Below are positions 19,516 to 27,734 of a stretch of 41,650 nucleotides of DNA, piece by piece. Source of the DNA: an uncultured Veillonellaceae bacterium (GTDB lineage Bacteria > Bacillota > Negativicutes > Selenomonadales > Selenomonadaceae). The stretch is taken from contig CADCIX010000017.1 of assembly GCA_902801565.1 (NCBI GenBank), positions 1 through 41,650 of the forward strand, read 5' to 3'. Position 1 is the first letter of the stretch, and each line of letters starts with the position of its first letter. A model generated the notes under the pieces. The model was not told the DNA's origin, did not search any database, and saw nothing but the letters and a program-made list of their open reading frames with translations. The translations under genes and the position numbers were made by a program.

Positions 19516-19950
19516 ATGGCAACGATCAAGCTGGAGGTTGTCTCGCCTGACCGGGTGGTCTACGCGAATGACATCGCCATGCTCATCGTCCGCTCCACTG
19601 CCGGCGAGCTGGGCATCCTGCCCAAACACGCGCCCCTTGTCACCGGGCTGATTCCCCACGCCATGCGGGTGAAGCTTCCCGGTGAGTCGGAGGAGCGCCT
19701 TCTGGCAGTGGCCGGCGGCTTCATGGAGGTCACTCCCGAGAAGATCACTGTCCTTGCCAGTGCTGCAGAGGAACCGGAGGCCATCGATGTCAACCGCGCC
19801 CAGAGGGCATACCAGAGGGCGAAGGAACGCATCGCGGCCTTCCATCAAAGCGTTCCCGAGAGCACGGACATTGATATGGGCCGCGCCGAGCTCGCACTGC
19901 AGCGGGCAAAGGCACGCCTCATGGCAACGAAAACCCATTTTGATGATTGA
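19516..19950 (+). CDS. atpC: ATP synthase F1 subunit epsilon
   Basis: A 144-residue subunit with the N-terminal beta sandwich (LEVVSPDRVVYANDIAML, GELGILPKHAPLV) and C-terminal two-helix domain, which can inhibit ATP hydrolysis. Last gene of the operon. Confidence 0.95.
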   Translation: MATIKLEVVSPDRVVYANDIAMLIVRSTAGELGILPKHAPLVTGLIPHAMRVKLPGESEERLLAVAGGFMEVTPEKITVLASAAEEPEAIDVNRAQRAYQRAKERIAAFHQSVPESTDIDMGRAELALQRAKARLMATKTHFDD

Positions 19951-19956
19951 GTCAGG

Positions 19957-19983
19957 AGAGGATGCCCTTTCGGCATCCTCTTT
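19957..19983 (+). terminator. end of the atp operon
   Basis: AGAGGATGCC (19957-19966) pairs with GGCATCCTCT (19972-19981). The T tract is short (TTTGT), so termination may be partial. Confidence 0.7.
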
Positions 19984-20000
19984 GTCTGTATATGGCGGGC

Positions 20001-20028
20001 TTGACTTCTTGGGGTTTCATAGTAAAAT
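20001..20028 (+). promoter_or_regulatory. promoter of the YgbA-family gene
   Basis: TTGACT (20001-20006) and TAAAAT (20023-20028) are 16 bases apart. Confidence 0.65.
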
Positions 20029-20048
20029 AAACATATATCGTTTATTTT
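20024..20048. promoter_or_regulatory. 9-bp inverted repeat over the -10 box, candidate operator
   Basis: AAAATAAAC (20024-20032) and GTTTATTTT (20040-20048) are a perfect inverted pair with seven bases between. They cover the -10 box and start point, so a bound protein would repress. The regulator is unknown; a nitric-oxide-responsive one is a guess from the gene controlled. Confidence 0.5.
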
Positions 20049-20066
20049 GTACAAAGGGTGATTTGC

Positions 20067-20540
20067 ATGGGATTTTTCTCCAAGTTCCTGCCGAAGCGCA
20101 AGCCGGTGGAGATAAAGAACAACATTCCGAAGGAAAAGAAGAATATCAAGAAGACCTTTGGCGTCTACTGCCATCAGAACCACGGGACTTCCGGCGAGAC
20201 GCTCTGCCCGAAATGCACGGCACTCCTCGCGACGGTGATGCTCAAGATGAACAAGTGTCCCTATGGTATCACGAAGCCCATCTGTGACCGTTGTGACCGC
20301 CCCTGCTTCGGGACGAGCCAGACCAAGGAATTCCTCAAGATCATGAGTTCCAGCCAGAAGCGCATGTTCCTGGAGCATCCCATCATGACCATAAAGCACA
20401 AGCTGGCCGGCATGGGCGTGGACTATGCCAAGTACCAGCAGCAGAAAAAGGTCGATGAAAAGGCAAAGGCGAAGGCAAAAGCCAAGGACAAGAAGGGGAA
20501 AAAAGAAAAGCAGGATAAGCAGGATAAGGACAAGAAATAA
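20067..20540 (+). CDS. YgbA-family protein (nitrous oxide-stimulated promoter family)
   Basis: The 157-residue protein matches the E. coli YgbA layout: a first Cys-His pair (VYCHQNH), TLCPKCTALLATVMLKM, KCPYG-x-TKPICDRCDRPCF, and KRMFLEHPIMTIKH. The many paired cysteines suggest an iron or zinc site. In enterobacteria ygbA is induced by nitric oxide and linked to iron/iron-sulfur recovery. An added C-terminal tail of about 28 residues is nearly all Lys, Ala, Asp and Gln, not part of the family core. ATG 20067 has AAAGGGTG upstream; GTG 20058 is in frame. Confidence 0.85.
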   Translation: MGFFSKFLPKRKPVEIKNNIPKEKKNIKKTFGVYCHQNHGTSGETLCPKCTALLATVMLKMNKCPYGITKPICDRCDRPCFGTSQTKEFLKIMSSSQKRMFLEHPIMTIKHKLAGMGVDYAKYQQQKKVDEKAKAKAKAKDKKGKKEKQDKQDKDKK

Positions 20541-20543
20541 GAA

Positions 20544-20571
20544 AGGAGCGGGGCTGTGCCCGCTCCTTTTT
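20544..20571. terminator. bidirectional terminator between the ygbA-like gene and ftsW
   Basis: AGGAGCGGG (20544-20552) pairs with CCCGCTCCT (20559-20567). T-rich sequence follows on both strands, so it can end both converging transcripts. Confidence 0.85.
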
Positions 20572-21755
20572 CATTTCTTGATGAGTCGCAGGCCGAATGG
20601 GTCGGAGGATTGCTCCATCCTGCGCTCGAAATCTTTTTGTTCCTTTGCAATGAGGGCCCTGTCGCCCTGCAGGCCGATGTTGATGAGGATTCCCACGGCC
20701 GCCATGGTGATGATCAGGGAGGTGCCGCCGTAACTGATGAAGGGGAGCGGAACGCCCACCACGGGGAAGGCACCTCCCACCATGAGGAGGTTTGCCACCG
20801 CCTGCCCCACGATCAGGAGCAGGATGCCCATGGCCAGGATCTGCCCATAGGCATCCACGGCCTTGTTTGCAATACGCGCCGCATAGACCGTGAGGGCGGC
20901 GAAGAGCATGAACACGAACAGTGCGCCCACAAAGCCGTTTTCCTGGCAGAAGATGGCAAAGGCAAAGTCCGTATGGGCCTCCGGCAGGTAGTCATATTTG
21001 CTGACGCCTACTCCGAGCCCCATGCCCCAGAACTCGCCGGAGCCGATGGCCGAAAGGGACTGCACCGTCTGGTAGCCCACATTCTGCGCGTCTGACCAGG
21101 GATCCCAGGTCACCTTGATGCGCTCCAGGCGGTAGGGCTGCATCAGGCACATGATGACCACACCTGCTGCGACGACGGCTCCCAACGAGGCAAGTTTCGA
21201 TGGCTTCAGCCCGGAGAGGGCTGTCATGAGCAGGGGAACTCCCAGGATGATGCATGCGGTTCCCATATCCGGTTCCTTCTCTGTCAGGATGAACATGATG
21301 CCGATCAGGGCGGTCTGTGCATTGACCAGCATGACCTCTTTTCCCCTTTGGATGCGGGAGGAAAGATAAGCCGCTGCCATCATGATGGAGACCAGTTTGG
21401 CGATCTCAGCAGGCTGGATCTGGAAAAAGGGCAGAGGCAGCCAGCGGCGCGCCCCGTTGACGGGGGGGCCGATGATGAGCACCAGCACCAGGGCGAGGAT
21501 GGTCAGGGCCAGCACGATGGGCATCCAGTCGCGCCAGCGATGATAGTCCATACGCCAGCAAAAAAAGAAGGCGACCAGGCCTACCCCGACATTGATGAGC
21601 TGTTTTTTGAGAAAGAAATAGGGCGTGTTGTATTCTGCCTCAGAAAGGATGAAGCTGGAACTGAACACGTTGATGGTGCCGAGGATGACGAGCACGATCA
21701 TGATGGCAAGCAATGCCTCCATATCATTGTTCCAGAATTTCTTTCGCACCAACAA
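20571..21755 (-). CDS. ftsW: FtsW/RodA/SpoVE-family peptidoglycan glycosyltransferase
   Basis: The 394-residue membrane protein has about ten helices and polymerises lipid II in division or elongation. Family motifs include GARRWLPLPFFQIQPAEIAK, the EPDMGTA stretch with the essential Asp, and the C-terminal PLPFISYGGTSL. The start is TTG with GGAGG eight bases upstream. It lies 13 bases after trmB in the same unit. FtsW, RodA and SpoVE cannot be separated with certainty from sequence alone; FtsW is preferred by overall similarity. Confidence 0.88.
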   Translation of the reverse strand: MLVRKKFWNNDMEALLAIMIVLVILGTINVFSSSFILSEAEYNTPYFFLKKQLINVGVGLVAFFFCWRMDYHRWRDWMPIVLALTILALVLVLIIGPPVNGARRWLPLPFFQIQPAEIAKLVSIMMAAAYLSSRIQRGKEVMLVNAQTALIGIMFILTEKEPDMGTACIILGVPLLMTALSGLKPSKLASLGAVVAAGVVIMCLMQPYRLERIKVTWDPWSDAQNVGYQTVQSLSAIGSGEFWGMGLGVGVSKYDYLPEAHTDFAFAIFCQENGFVGALFVFMLFAALTVYAARIANKAVDAYGQILAMGILLLIVGQAVANLLMVGGAFPVVGVPLPFISYGGTSLIITMAAVGILINIGLQGDRALIAKEQKDFERRMEQSSDPFGLRLIKK

Positions 21756-21768
21756 GGTCTACACCTCC

Positions 21769-22452
21769 TCAGGCTGGAAACAGTACCTCGCAGCGATGGA
21801 TCTTCTCGCCAAAGCCGCTGAACTTGCGCTCGTATTCCGTCATGATGTTGTCTGGCCGGTTCTCTGCATGGAGATCGAAGGTGACATCGCGCACGGAAAG
21901 CCCTGCCTCCTGGAATTGTTCCAGAGAGAAGTCAAAGAGGGGGCGGTTGTCCGTCTTGAAATGAAGCTCTCCCCCCTTGCGGAGCAGGGCGCGATATTTT
22001 TCCAGGAAGGAGATATAGGTCAGCCGCCGCTTGGCATGACGTTTCTTCGGCCACGGATCGCAGAAATTGATATAGAACCTGTCCACCTCGCCGGGAGCGA
22101 AGATGTCCTCGATGTGATTGATGTCGAATACCAGGAGCCGCACGTTCCCAAGCTCCTTTTCCGCCACCTTCTTTGCAGCGGAATACAATACGTCCTGCTC
22201 GGCCTCGATGCCGATGAAATCCACGTCGGGATGGCGCTCTGCCAGCTGGCTGATGAAATCGCCCTTCCCTGTTCCCAGTTCCACATGGAGCAGGGCCTCG
22301 CGCCCGAAGATCTCGTGCCATCGGCCCTTCTTTTCCTCTCCAAGTTCCTGTCCCTTGGAGATCACAAAGGCATCAAAGGCATGTATCGCCTCGTTTACCC
22401 ATGGTTTCCTTCTCAATCTCACTTTATAAACCCCTTTTATTTCCGTTTTCAT
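21769..22452 (-). CDS. trmB: tRNA (guanine-N7)-methyltransferase
   Basis: TrmB methylates G46 of tRNA using SAM. The 227-residue protein has VELGTGKGDFI as SAM-binding motif I, FIGIEAEQ as motif II, and the family signature YINFCDPWPKKRHAKRRLT. The C-terminus has MTEYERKFS with the substrate-binding TxYE-type motif. First gene of the trmB-ftsW unit. Confidence 0.95.
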   Translation of the reverse strand: MKTEIKGVYKVRLRRKPWVNEAIHAFDAFVISKGQELGEEKKGRWHEIFGREALLHVELGTGKGDFISQLAERHPDVDFIGIEAEQDVLYSAAKKVAEKELGNVRLLVFDINHIEDIFAPGEVDRFYINFCDPWPKKRHAKRRLTYISFLEKYRALLRKGGELHFKTDNRPLFDFSLEQFQEAGLSVRDVTFDLHAENRPDNIMTEYERKFSGFGEKIHRCEVLFPA

Positions 22453-22482
22453 TCTGCGATTCTCAATTCTCGCTTCCCACCT

Positions 22483-22511
22483 ATTGTATCAAGCATTCTG
22501 CGCTCCTGCAA
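22483..22511 (-). promoter_or_regulatory. promoter of trmB-ftsW
   Basis: On the minus strand TTGCAG (22506-22511) and TACAAT (22483-22488) are 17 bases apart, just upstream of trmB. Confidence 0.65.
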
Positions 22512-22555
22512 TTCTTTTTATGGAAAATCCATGAAATTTCGTGGAAAATGTGTAC

Positions 22556-22584
22556 TTGACGGGATTTTACTGCTACAATAATAA
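22556..22584 (+). promoter_or_regulatory. promoter of the small membrane protein gene at 22656
   Basis: TTGACG (22556-22561) and TAATAA (22579-22584) are 17 bases apart. TACAAT also lies within the spacer at a poor distance. The near-palindrome CATGAAATTTCGTG lies just upstream. Confidence 0.45.
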
Positions 22585-22655
22585 AGGAAATGGCTCCTTG
22601 AGGAAAGGATGCCGAAGGCGCAAAAAGCATTGTTCGGAAAGGCAGGTGATTCACC

Positions 22656-22988
22656 ATGGCAAAGCAATACAAGAAATTGAAGCAGAAAATCATCCATCGT
22701 CAGGAGAAAAAAGAGGCTCCCAAGGAGAAGCCTGCCGGAAAGGACTATGTCCTCATCGGCATCATGCTGTTCACCGTCATCGTGCTGGCGCTGGGGTGGC
22801 AGCAGTTTGACAACATGAACCGTTTGATGTACATTCTTTTGGTCATTTCCCTCGGCCTTACCTATGCGCGCCGGCACTTCGAGCTCACGGAGACACAGCA
22901 GGTCATCGCTGACCGTGCCGGTTTCGTCGCCATTGGGTTGGCCGTCGCTCTCTTTATCGTCATATGTTATTTCCAATTCTTCGGATAA
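22656..22988 (+). CDS. small membrane protein, unknown function
   Basis: The 110-residue protein has a Lys/Glu-rich cytoplasmic N-terminus (about 1-30) and three likely membrane helices (about 31-49, 56-70 and 88-109). GGAAAGGCAGGTG lies upstream of the ATG. It is a single gene ended by the terminator at 22995. I do not recognise a family. Confidence 0.65.
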   Translation: MAKQYKKLKQKIIHRQEKKEAPKEKPAGKDYVLIGIMLFTVIVLALGWQQFDNMNRLMYILLVISLGLTYARRHFELTETQQVIADRAGFVAIGLAVALFIVICYFQFFG

Positions 22989-22994
22989 AAAAAT

Positions 22995-23019
22995 CCCGCT
23001 TTTCTTCCGGAAAAGCGGG
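22995..23019. terminator. bidirectional terminator
   Basis: CCCGCTTTTC (22995-23004) pairs with GAAAAGCGGG (23010-23019). A run of seven T follows on the minus strand, so it mainly serves the HPr-like gene. On the plus strand the tail is only moderately T-rich. Confidence 0.85.
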
Positions 23020-23054
23020 CTGCTTCTTTTATGCCGTGGTATGGCAGCGCATAT

Positions 23055-23396
23055 TCAGTTGTCGACGGACTGGCCATCCAAAACTTTTACGCATTCGTGG
23101 AAGGCAGCCCGTGAATCCATCCCCTGGATTGACAGCACTACCGAAGTTCCTTCCCGGAGTCCCATCTGAATGAGCGACAACATGCTTTCCGTGGTGCCGG
23201 ATCTCTTGCCGGCTGCCAACTGGATCACACAACCTGTCTTTCGTGCGATTGCCACGAGCCTTGCGCTCTCGCGAAGCCCCAGCATGCATTTGATATCGCG
23301 CCTGGTTACCACTGCACCTGAACTTGCACTCTTCGATGCCATATATCTATCTGAGCAATCGAGAGGCTGTCCCAAACATTTACTCGTCATTGCCAT
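23055..23396 (-). CDS. HPr-like protein lacking the phospho-histidine (Crh-like)
   Basis: The fold of the PTS phosphocarrier HPr is recognisable over about residues 30-108 (GLRESARLVAIA, TESMLSLIQMGLREG, VVLSIQGMDSRAA). Against Bacillus HPr, the active-site stretch G-I-H15-A-R17-P is replaced by G-L-Arg42-Glu43-Ser44-Ala45, so His15 and Arg17 are missing. The regulatory Ser46 position is kept as Ser71. It therefore cannot act as a normal PTS phosphate carrier, and a regulatory role like Crh is inferred. It has a 30-residue N-terminal extension. The start at 23396 is chosen because AAAGG lies nine bases upstream; other in-frame starts exist at 23414 and 23342. Confidence 0.7.
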   Translation of the reverse strand: MAMTSKCLGQPLDCSDRYMASKSASSGAVVTRRDIKCMLGLRESARLVAIARKTGCVIQLAAGKRSGTTESMLSLIQMGLREGTSVVLSIQGMDSRAAFHECVKVLDGQSVDN

Positions 23397-23459
23397 ATGT
23401 ATCATCCTTTCCATCAAGCAATACTCAGGTCTGAAATGCCTGTCCGCTTGATTGAAATG

Positions 23460-23488
23460 ATTGTAACATATATCTTTTGGTTTGGGAA
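23460..23488 (-). promoter_or_regulatory. possible promoter of the HPr-like gene
   Basis: On the minus strand TTCCCA (23483-23488) and TACAAT (23460-23465) are 17 bases apart. The -35 box is weak. It suggests that the HPr-like gene has its own transcript. Confidence 0.4.
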
Positions 23489-23594
23489 CACATGAGTTAC
23501 TATTGTTTCAGGTCGTTATTCCACGATATTGCACGAGCTTTGCAATTGATTCCAGTCAATTCTCTCCTGTTTGAAAGCTGTGTTTATTGTTATT

Positions 23595-26500
23595 TTATTG
23601 CTTTCTTTCTGCCAGCAGATTACGGACTTTCTCCCAATCGGGTTTCCTTGCGGCATCACGAAGGTCGGTGCAGCGCTGCGCGTCGGGCTCCGGCAGTCGA
23701 TAATCCTCAAGCGACTGGAGAACGAACAGCAGGCTGTCATAATCGAAGGAGGCAGCGACCTCCTCCAGGGTTTCGTAGGCTTCCGCAAGGGTTGCCTCGT
23801 CGATCATCGGCTTGTCCTTGTCTGCCGCAGTCTCCTGGGGTGTGTCGCAAAGGGGGGCGAACTTGGTGGCATAGGCCAGGTAGAGCTGAAGGAGGTCATC
23901 CGAGTTCTTCCGGATGATCTCGATGGCGCCTTTGTTCCCGGCATCTTCCAGAGCCTTTGCGCGTTCAGACAGTTCCTTTGCCCCGATGAGACGGGCGGTG
24001 CTCTTCAATGCGTGCACTTTTGTGGTGAAGTTCTGCCAGTCCTCTGTCTCATAGTATTTCGCGATTTCCCTCGCACCGGGGACGATGGATTCGGCAAAGA
24101 CCGTAAGGGCGTCGAGATAGGCTTCCTCCGAGCCGCAGTACTGGATGCCCGATTCCGTGTCCAGATCGGAAATCTGGGAGAGCCATTCCGGCAGACCGCC
24201 TTCCGGTTCGGGTGCAGGAGCTTCCCCGGCTGCCTTGCTGTCCACCTTTTCCGGTGGCAGATATTTCAGGATCATGTCCTCCAGATCATGGCTGTTGATG
24301 GGCTTTGTCAGGTAATCCTTGAAGCCTGCGGCAATGTATTCCTTCCGTGCACCGGAAACCGCATTTGCCGTAAGGGAAATCACCGGCGTGTCATGGTTGG
24401 GGTTTCCTTCCAGCACCTGCATGGCCTTTAGGGTTTCGATGCCATCCATGCCGGGCATGCGGTGATCCAGGAAGATGATATCGTATTTCCTTTCCATGAC
24501 CAGTTCCAGGGCCTTCTTGCCGCTTTCCGCCGTGTCAATCCGCACCTTCGTCTGCTTCAGGAGCCCCTTGACGACGGTGAGGTTTACGGCGGTGTCATCC
24601 ACCACGAGGATACGGGCATCCGGTGCCGTGAACTCCTCGTGGTATTTTTCCCGTTGGGAGAAGGAGCGCTGGTAGGCTTCATCAAAATCCCCCATGGGGG
24701 TCCAGTCCAGGACCTTCTGCTCCAGGGTGAAGGAGAAGGTGGAGCCTTTGCCGTATTCGCTCTTCACGTCCAGCTTTGAATTCATGAGGGAGAGGAGATG
24801 CTTGGTGATATTCAGGCCAAGCCCTGTCCCCTCGATGGTACGGTTTCGTTCCTCCTCGATGCGCTCGAAGGCACAGAAGAGTTTTTTCATGTCCTCCTCT
24901 TTGATGCCGATGCCCGTATCCTTGACGCTGATCCTGAGGAGAATCGTGTCCTTGTCCTTTGGGGTGTAGTCCACGGAGAGTGCCACGAAGCCGCGATGGG
25001 TATACTTCACTGCATTGGTGAGGATGTTCGTGACAATCTGCTTGATGCGGATCTCATCGCCATAGAGGATGCTTGGAAGATCCGGCGAGCTCTTCACTGC
25101 CAGGAGCAGGCCCTTTTTCTCCACCCGATGCTGTATCATGTTCACCAGATCGTTGAGGACGGAGCTCAGGTCATATTCCACGGGAATGATGTCGAGTTTG
25201 CCGGATTCGATCTTTGAGAAATCCAGGATGTCGTTGATGAGGCCCAGGAGGTTGCTGCCTGCCGTGCGGATGTTTTCCGCATATTCCAGGATCGTTTCAT
25301 CCTCGGCCTCCCGCAGGATCATTTCGTCCATGCCGAGAATCGCGTTGATGGGAGTGCGGATCTCATGGCTCATGTTCGAGAGGAACTGGGACTTTGCCAG
25401 GCTTGCCGCCCGCGCTATTTCGGCCATGTCCTTGAGTTCCCGGTTGGATTCCCTGAGCTCCCTGGTGGTGGCATCGAGAAATGCCGCAAGGCGGGCGGTG
25501 AGCGGGACAATCCTGTTGGAGAAAAGTTCCGGCTGCTTTGCCGGTTCCGCCTCCTCGGGAGTTTCCGGGCAGGGCCCCTCTCTCATGCCAATGGCGAGGA
25601 AGGAACTGTTGAGCATGCCGCCCTTTCCCTGATAGCGGTAGATTTCCCCCGGCCCGTAGCTGGCAATCAGCTGCGGGCAGACGCTGCGGAAGGGGGCAAG
25701 CTCCAGAGGCGCTTCCTCCTTGAGGAACATGGTGCGGTTGGGACAGATGATCAGAAAGACCCCGTCCGGGTGAAATTCCTGCATCTTTCTGCTGGCATCC
25801 TCGCTTTCCCGCAGGAGTTCCTGGGGGTTTGCATAGGCAAGGCGGAAGTGTTCCCCTTCGTGGATGTCCGCGCCGAAATAGAGCCTTCCATCTCTGTCGA
25901 AGATAGGGGGTGTCCTGGCGATGAGGAGGCCATCCCTTCTCATGACCATCGGGAAATCGCAGACGTTCATGAGGAAACAGGCACTTAAAGGAATATTCAG
26001 GTATTTTTGGAAAATCTTGACAGCAGGAATGTTGTCAATGGAAGAAACGCATGTGGTGCTGGGAGCCTCGGTGATGACCATTTCCTTTCCCAGGGGCTTC
26101 CAGCCCAGCAGATAATCTGTCTGCACATGGAGGTCCTCCCCGGAGAACACGACCATGACGATGCCGGATATATGGAACCCATTGCCCAGGATATAGTTTT
26201 CCAGATCTGTTTTCTTCTTGAAGAGGAGGCTGATCTGCTCTTGGGAAAAGAACTTCTCGGCGTTTTCCAGAAGCACCGGGTCCCGGTTCATGCCCGCAAG
26301 GGAACCGTAGAAGGGAATCTCCTCATGCCCCCTGGAGACTTCCAGGATGAAGGGGGAGAGGTCGGTATTCATTGCCACGCAGAACATTTCCACGGCCCTG
26401 GCATCCTTTATCTGGGCAATCCTTTGGCCGAATTCGCGGCCCGCGGCCCCGTAATCCGCCAAAGGACCTTCGTGATACAGAATCGTGACGGCTGCCTGCT

Positions 26501-26789
26501 TAAAATAGCAGATGCTCATGAGGACGCTTTTGTCACGGGTTTCCTGGAAAATCACCGTCTGGGTCATGCCTGCAACTGCGGCCTTGGGAAGTCCTTCCCG
26601 GATCAGTTTGTCGATTTCCTCCCCTTCCTTCAGGGGAACCTGTGCCATGAGCAGCTTGACATAGACTCCACGCGCCCTCTGATAGACGTCGGAATTCCGG
26701 ACGTTTTCCAGGATGATGTCAATTTTCTGCAGGATTCCGGTACCATCCTTTTCCAGTGGCAAGGAAATCTTGTAGGTTTCCTGAATCAT
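23595..26789 (-). CDS. FIST-domain hybrid histidine kinase with receiver and Hpt domains
   Basis: A cytoplasmic 1064-residue sensor. The N-terminal 400 residues match the FIST sensor layout (FIST_N at about 30-215, FIST_C at about 235-400), thought to bind small ligands. A coiled linker leads to HisKA with phospho-acceptor His475 (NMSHEIRTPINAIL), then HATPase (N-box NILTNAVKYT, DTGIGI, GTGLGL), a receiver with Asp775 (IIFLDHRMPGMDG) and Lys in LTKP, and an Hpt domain with His926 (KVHALKSTARLIG). All phosphorelay residues are intact. A C-terminal part of about 65 residues after the Hpt is shared with the kinase at 27735-30503. No membrane helix is seen. It lies 32 bases after the two-receiver gene. 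Confidence 0.9.
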   Translation of the reverse strand: MIQETYKISLPLEKDGTGILQKIDIILENVRNSDVYQRARGVYVKLLMAQVPLKEGEEIDKLIREGLPKAAVAGMTQTVIFQETRDKSVLMSICYFKQAAVTILYHEGPLADYGAAGREFGQRIAQIKDARAVEMFCVAMNTDLSPFILEVSRGHEEIPFYGSLAGMNRDPVLLENAEKFFSQEQISLLFKKKTDLENYILGNGFHISGIVMVVFSGEDLHVQTDYLLGWKPLGKEMVITEAPSTTCVSSIDNIPAVKIFQKYLNIPLSACFLMNVCDFPMVMRRDGLLIARTPPIFDRDGRLYFGADIHEGEHFRLAYANPQELLRESEDASRKMQEFHPDGVFLIICPNRTMFLKEEAPLELAPFRSVCPQLIASYGPGEIYRYQGKGGMLNSSFLAIGMREGPCPETPEEAEPAKQPELFSNRIVPLTARLAAFLDATTRELRESNRELKDMAEIARAASLAKSQFLSNMSHEIRTPINAILGMDEMILREAEDETILEYAENIRTAGSNLLGLINDILDFSKIESGKLDIIPVEYDLSSVLNDLVNMIQHRVEKKGLLLAVKSSPDLPSILYGDEIRIKQIVTNILTNAVKYTHRGFVALSVDYTPKDKDTILLRISVKDTGIGIKEEDMKKLFCAFERIEEERNRTIEGTGLGLNITKHLLSLMNSKLDVKSEYGKGSTFSFTLEQKVLDWTPMGDFDEAYQRSFSQREKYHEEFTAPDARILVVDDTAVNLTVVKGLLKQTKVRIDTAESGKKALELVMERKYDIIFLDHRMPGMDGIETLKAMQVLEGNPNHDTPVISLTANAVSGARKEYIAAGFKDYLTKPINSHDLEDMILKYLPPEKVDSKAAGEAPAPEPEGGLPEWLSQISDLDTESGIQYCGSEEAYLDALTVFAESIVPGAREIAKYYETEDWQNFTTKVHALKSTARLIGAKELSERAKALEDAGNKGAIEIIRKNSDDLLQLYLAYATKFAPLCDTPQETAADKDKPMIDEATLAEAYETLEEVAASFDYDSLLFVLQSLEDYRLPEPDAQRCTDLRDAARKPDWEKVRNLLAERKQ

Positions 26790-26821
26790 GGGCTACTCTC
26801 CTTTGGTGTTTCATGTGCAAG

Positions 26822-27613
26822 CTACTGTATCATCTTGTCATGCAGCTCTTTGAACTTCTTCTTTTCAAAAAATTCATCCACGGCTGCCACCAGCTTGTCC
26901 CGTGGCATGGATTTCAGGAAATAGCCGTCAGGCTTCAAGGAAACGACATTCATGACGCTTTCCCGGTCGCCCTTGCCTGTGAGGAAGATGACGGGGATGT
27001 TGTCTACTTTCGTCTCGCTGCGGATCATTTCCAGCACCTGGGGCCCGCTGGTCACGGGCATCTCATAGTCCAGAAGGATGAGGTCCGGCTTGTTGTCGGC
27101 GATGTACATGAGAGCCTGCACTCCTGAGGTCACAATGGTCACCCGGTACTTGGCGGAGAGCCAGTCCTTCATCATCTTCAGAAAGGTTCCGTCGTCGTCC
27201 ACCAGCAGGATGTTCTTGCGCCGTGCCAGATCGGTGTTTGCCTGGAGCAGCCAGTCCAGCTGCTCCACCAGCTTCTTGATGTCAAAGGGGCGCTCGAAGG
27301 TGGCTGCCACCAGGGCAGCGGGGACATATTCCTGCACGACGGATATTTCCGGGACGGTGCCGATGAGCACCAGCATCTTATCCTCCTCTGTGCAGATGTC
27401 CTTGAGGTAGACAAGGAAGGTCGATGTCTCGATATCGTCCACAAAAGGCCCCAGAAGGAACACCAAAAGATCTGACTCCCGCTGGTGCTCATTCATTGAG
27501 TCGAGCTCCGGCTCGACGTGGATCACCTCGTAACGGGCATCCTCGAGATTCTTCTCGATGGTGTTCGCCATGAAGGATTTTCCCTTGGTGATAAACAGCA
27601 CGTTCTTTTTCAT
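26822..27613 (-). CDS. two-receiver response regulator without output domain
   Basis: The 263-residue protein has a C-terminal canonical receiver (about 130-245: NILLVDDDG, phospho-Asp in LILLDYEMP, VIFLTGKGD, Lys in GYFLKS). The N-terminal half (1-125) has the same alternating strand-helix pattern (NVLFITKGKSF, DLLVFLLGPFVDD) but lacks the acidic cluster and phospho-Asp, so it looks like a pseudo-receiver. There is no DNA-binding, enzyme or other output domain. It may act as a phosphate sink or adaptor between the flanking kinases. It lies 121 bases after the membrane kinase gene; no strong promoter or terminator is seen in that gap. Confidence 0.85.
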   Translation of the reverse strand: MKKNVLFITKGKSFMANTIEKNLEDARYEVIHVEPELDSMNEHQRESDLLVFLLGPFVDDIETSTFLVYLKDICTEEDKMLVLIGTVPEISVVQEYVPAALVAATFERPFDIKKLVEQLDWLLQANTDLARRKNILLVDDDGTFLKMMKDWLSAKYRVTIVTSGVQALMYIADNKPDLILLDYEMPVTSGPQVLEMIRSETKVDNIPVIFLTGKGDRESVMNVVSLKPDGYFLKSMPRDKLVAAVDEFFEKKKFKELHDKMIQ

Positions 27614-27734
27614 GTAGATTTCTCCTTGTGTCCTGTCAAACTATCCCATTACGGTACCCCTGCATAGGCAGGAATAGTTTTTCCTTTGCGGGTATAATTC
27701 GTTAAATGTCGGCAAAATCCTGCAATGATGTTAC

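Noticed and set aside
27614..27734. Promoter or terminator between the membrane kinase and two-receiver genes
   Set aside because: Only a 5-bp stem and no -35/-10 pair at proper distance; co-transcription is simpler.
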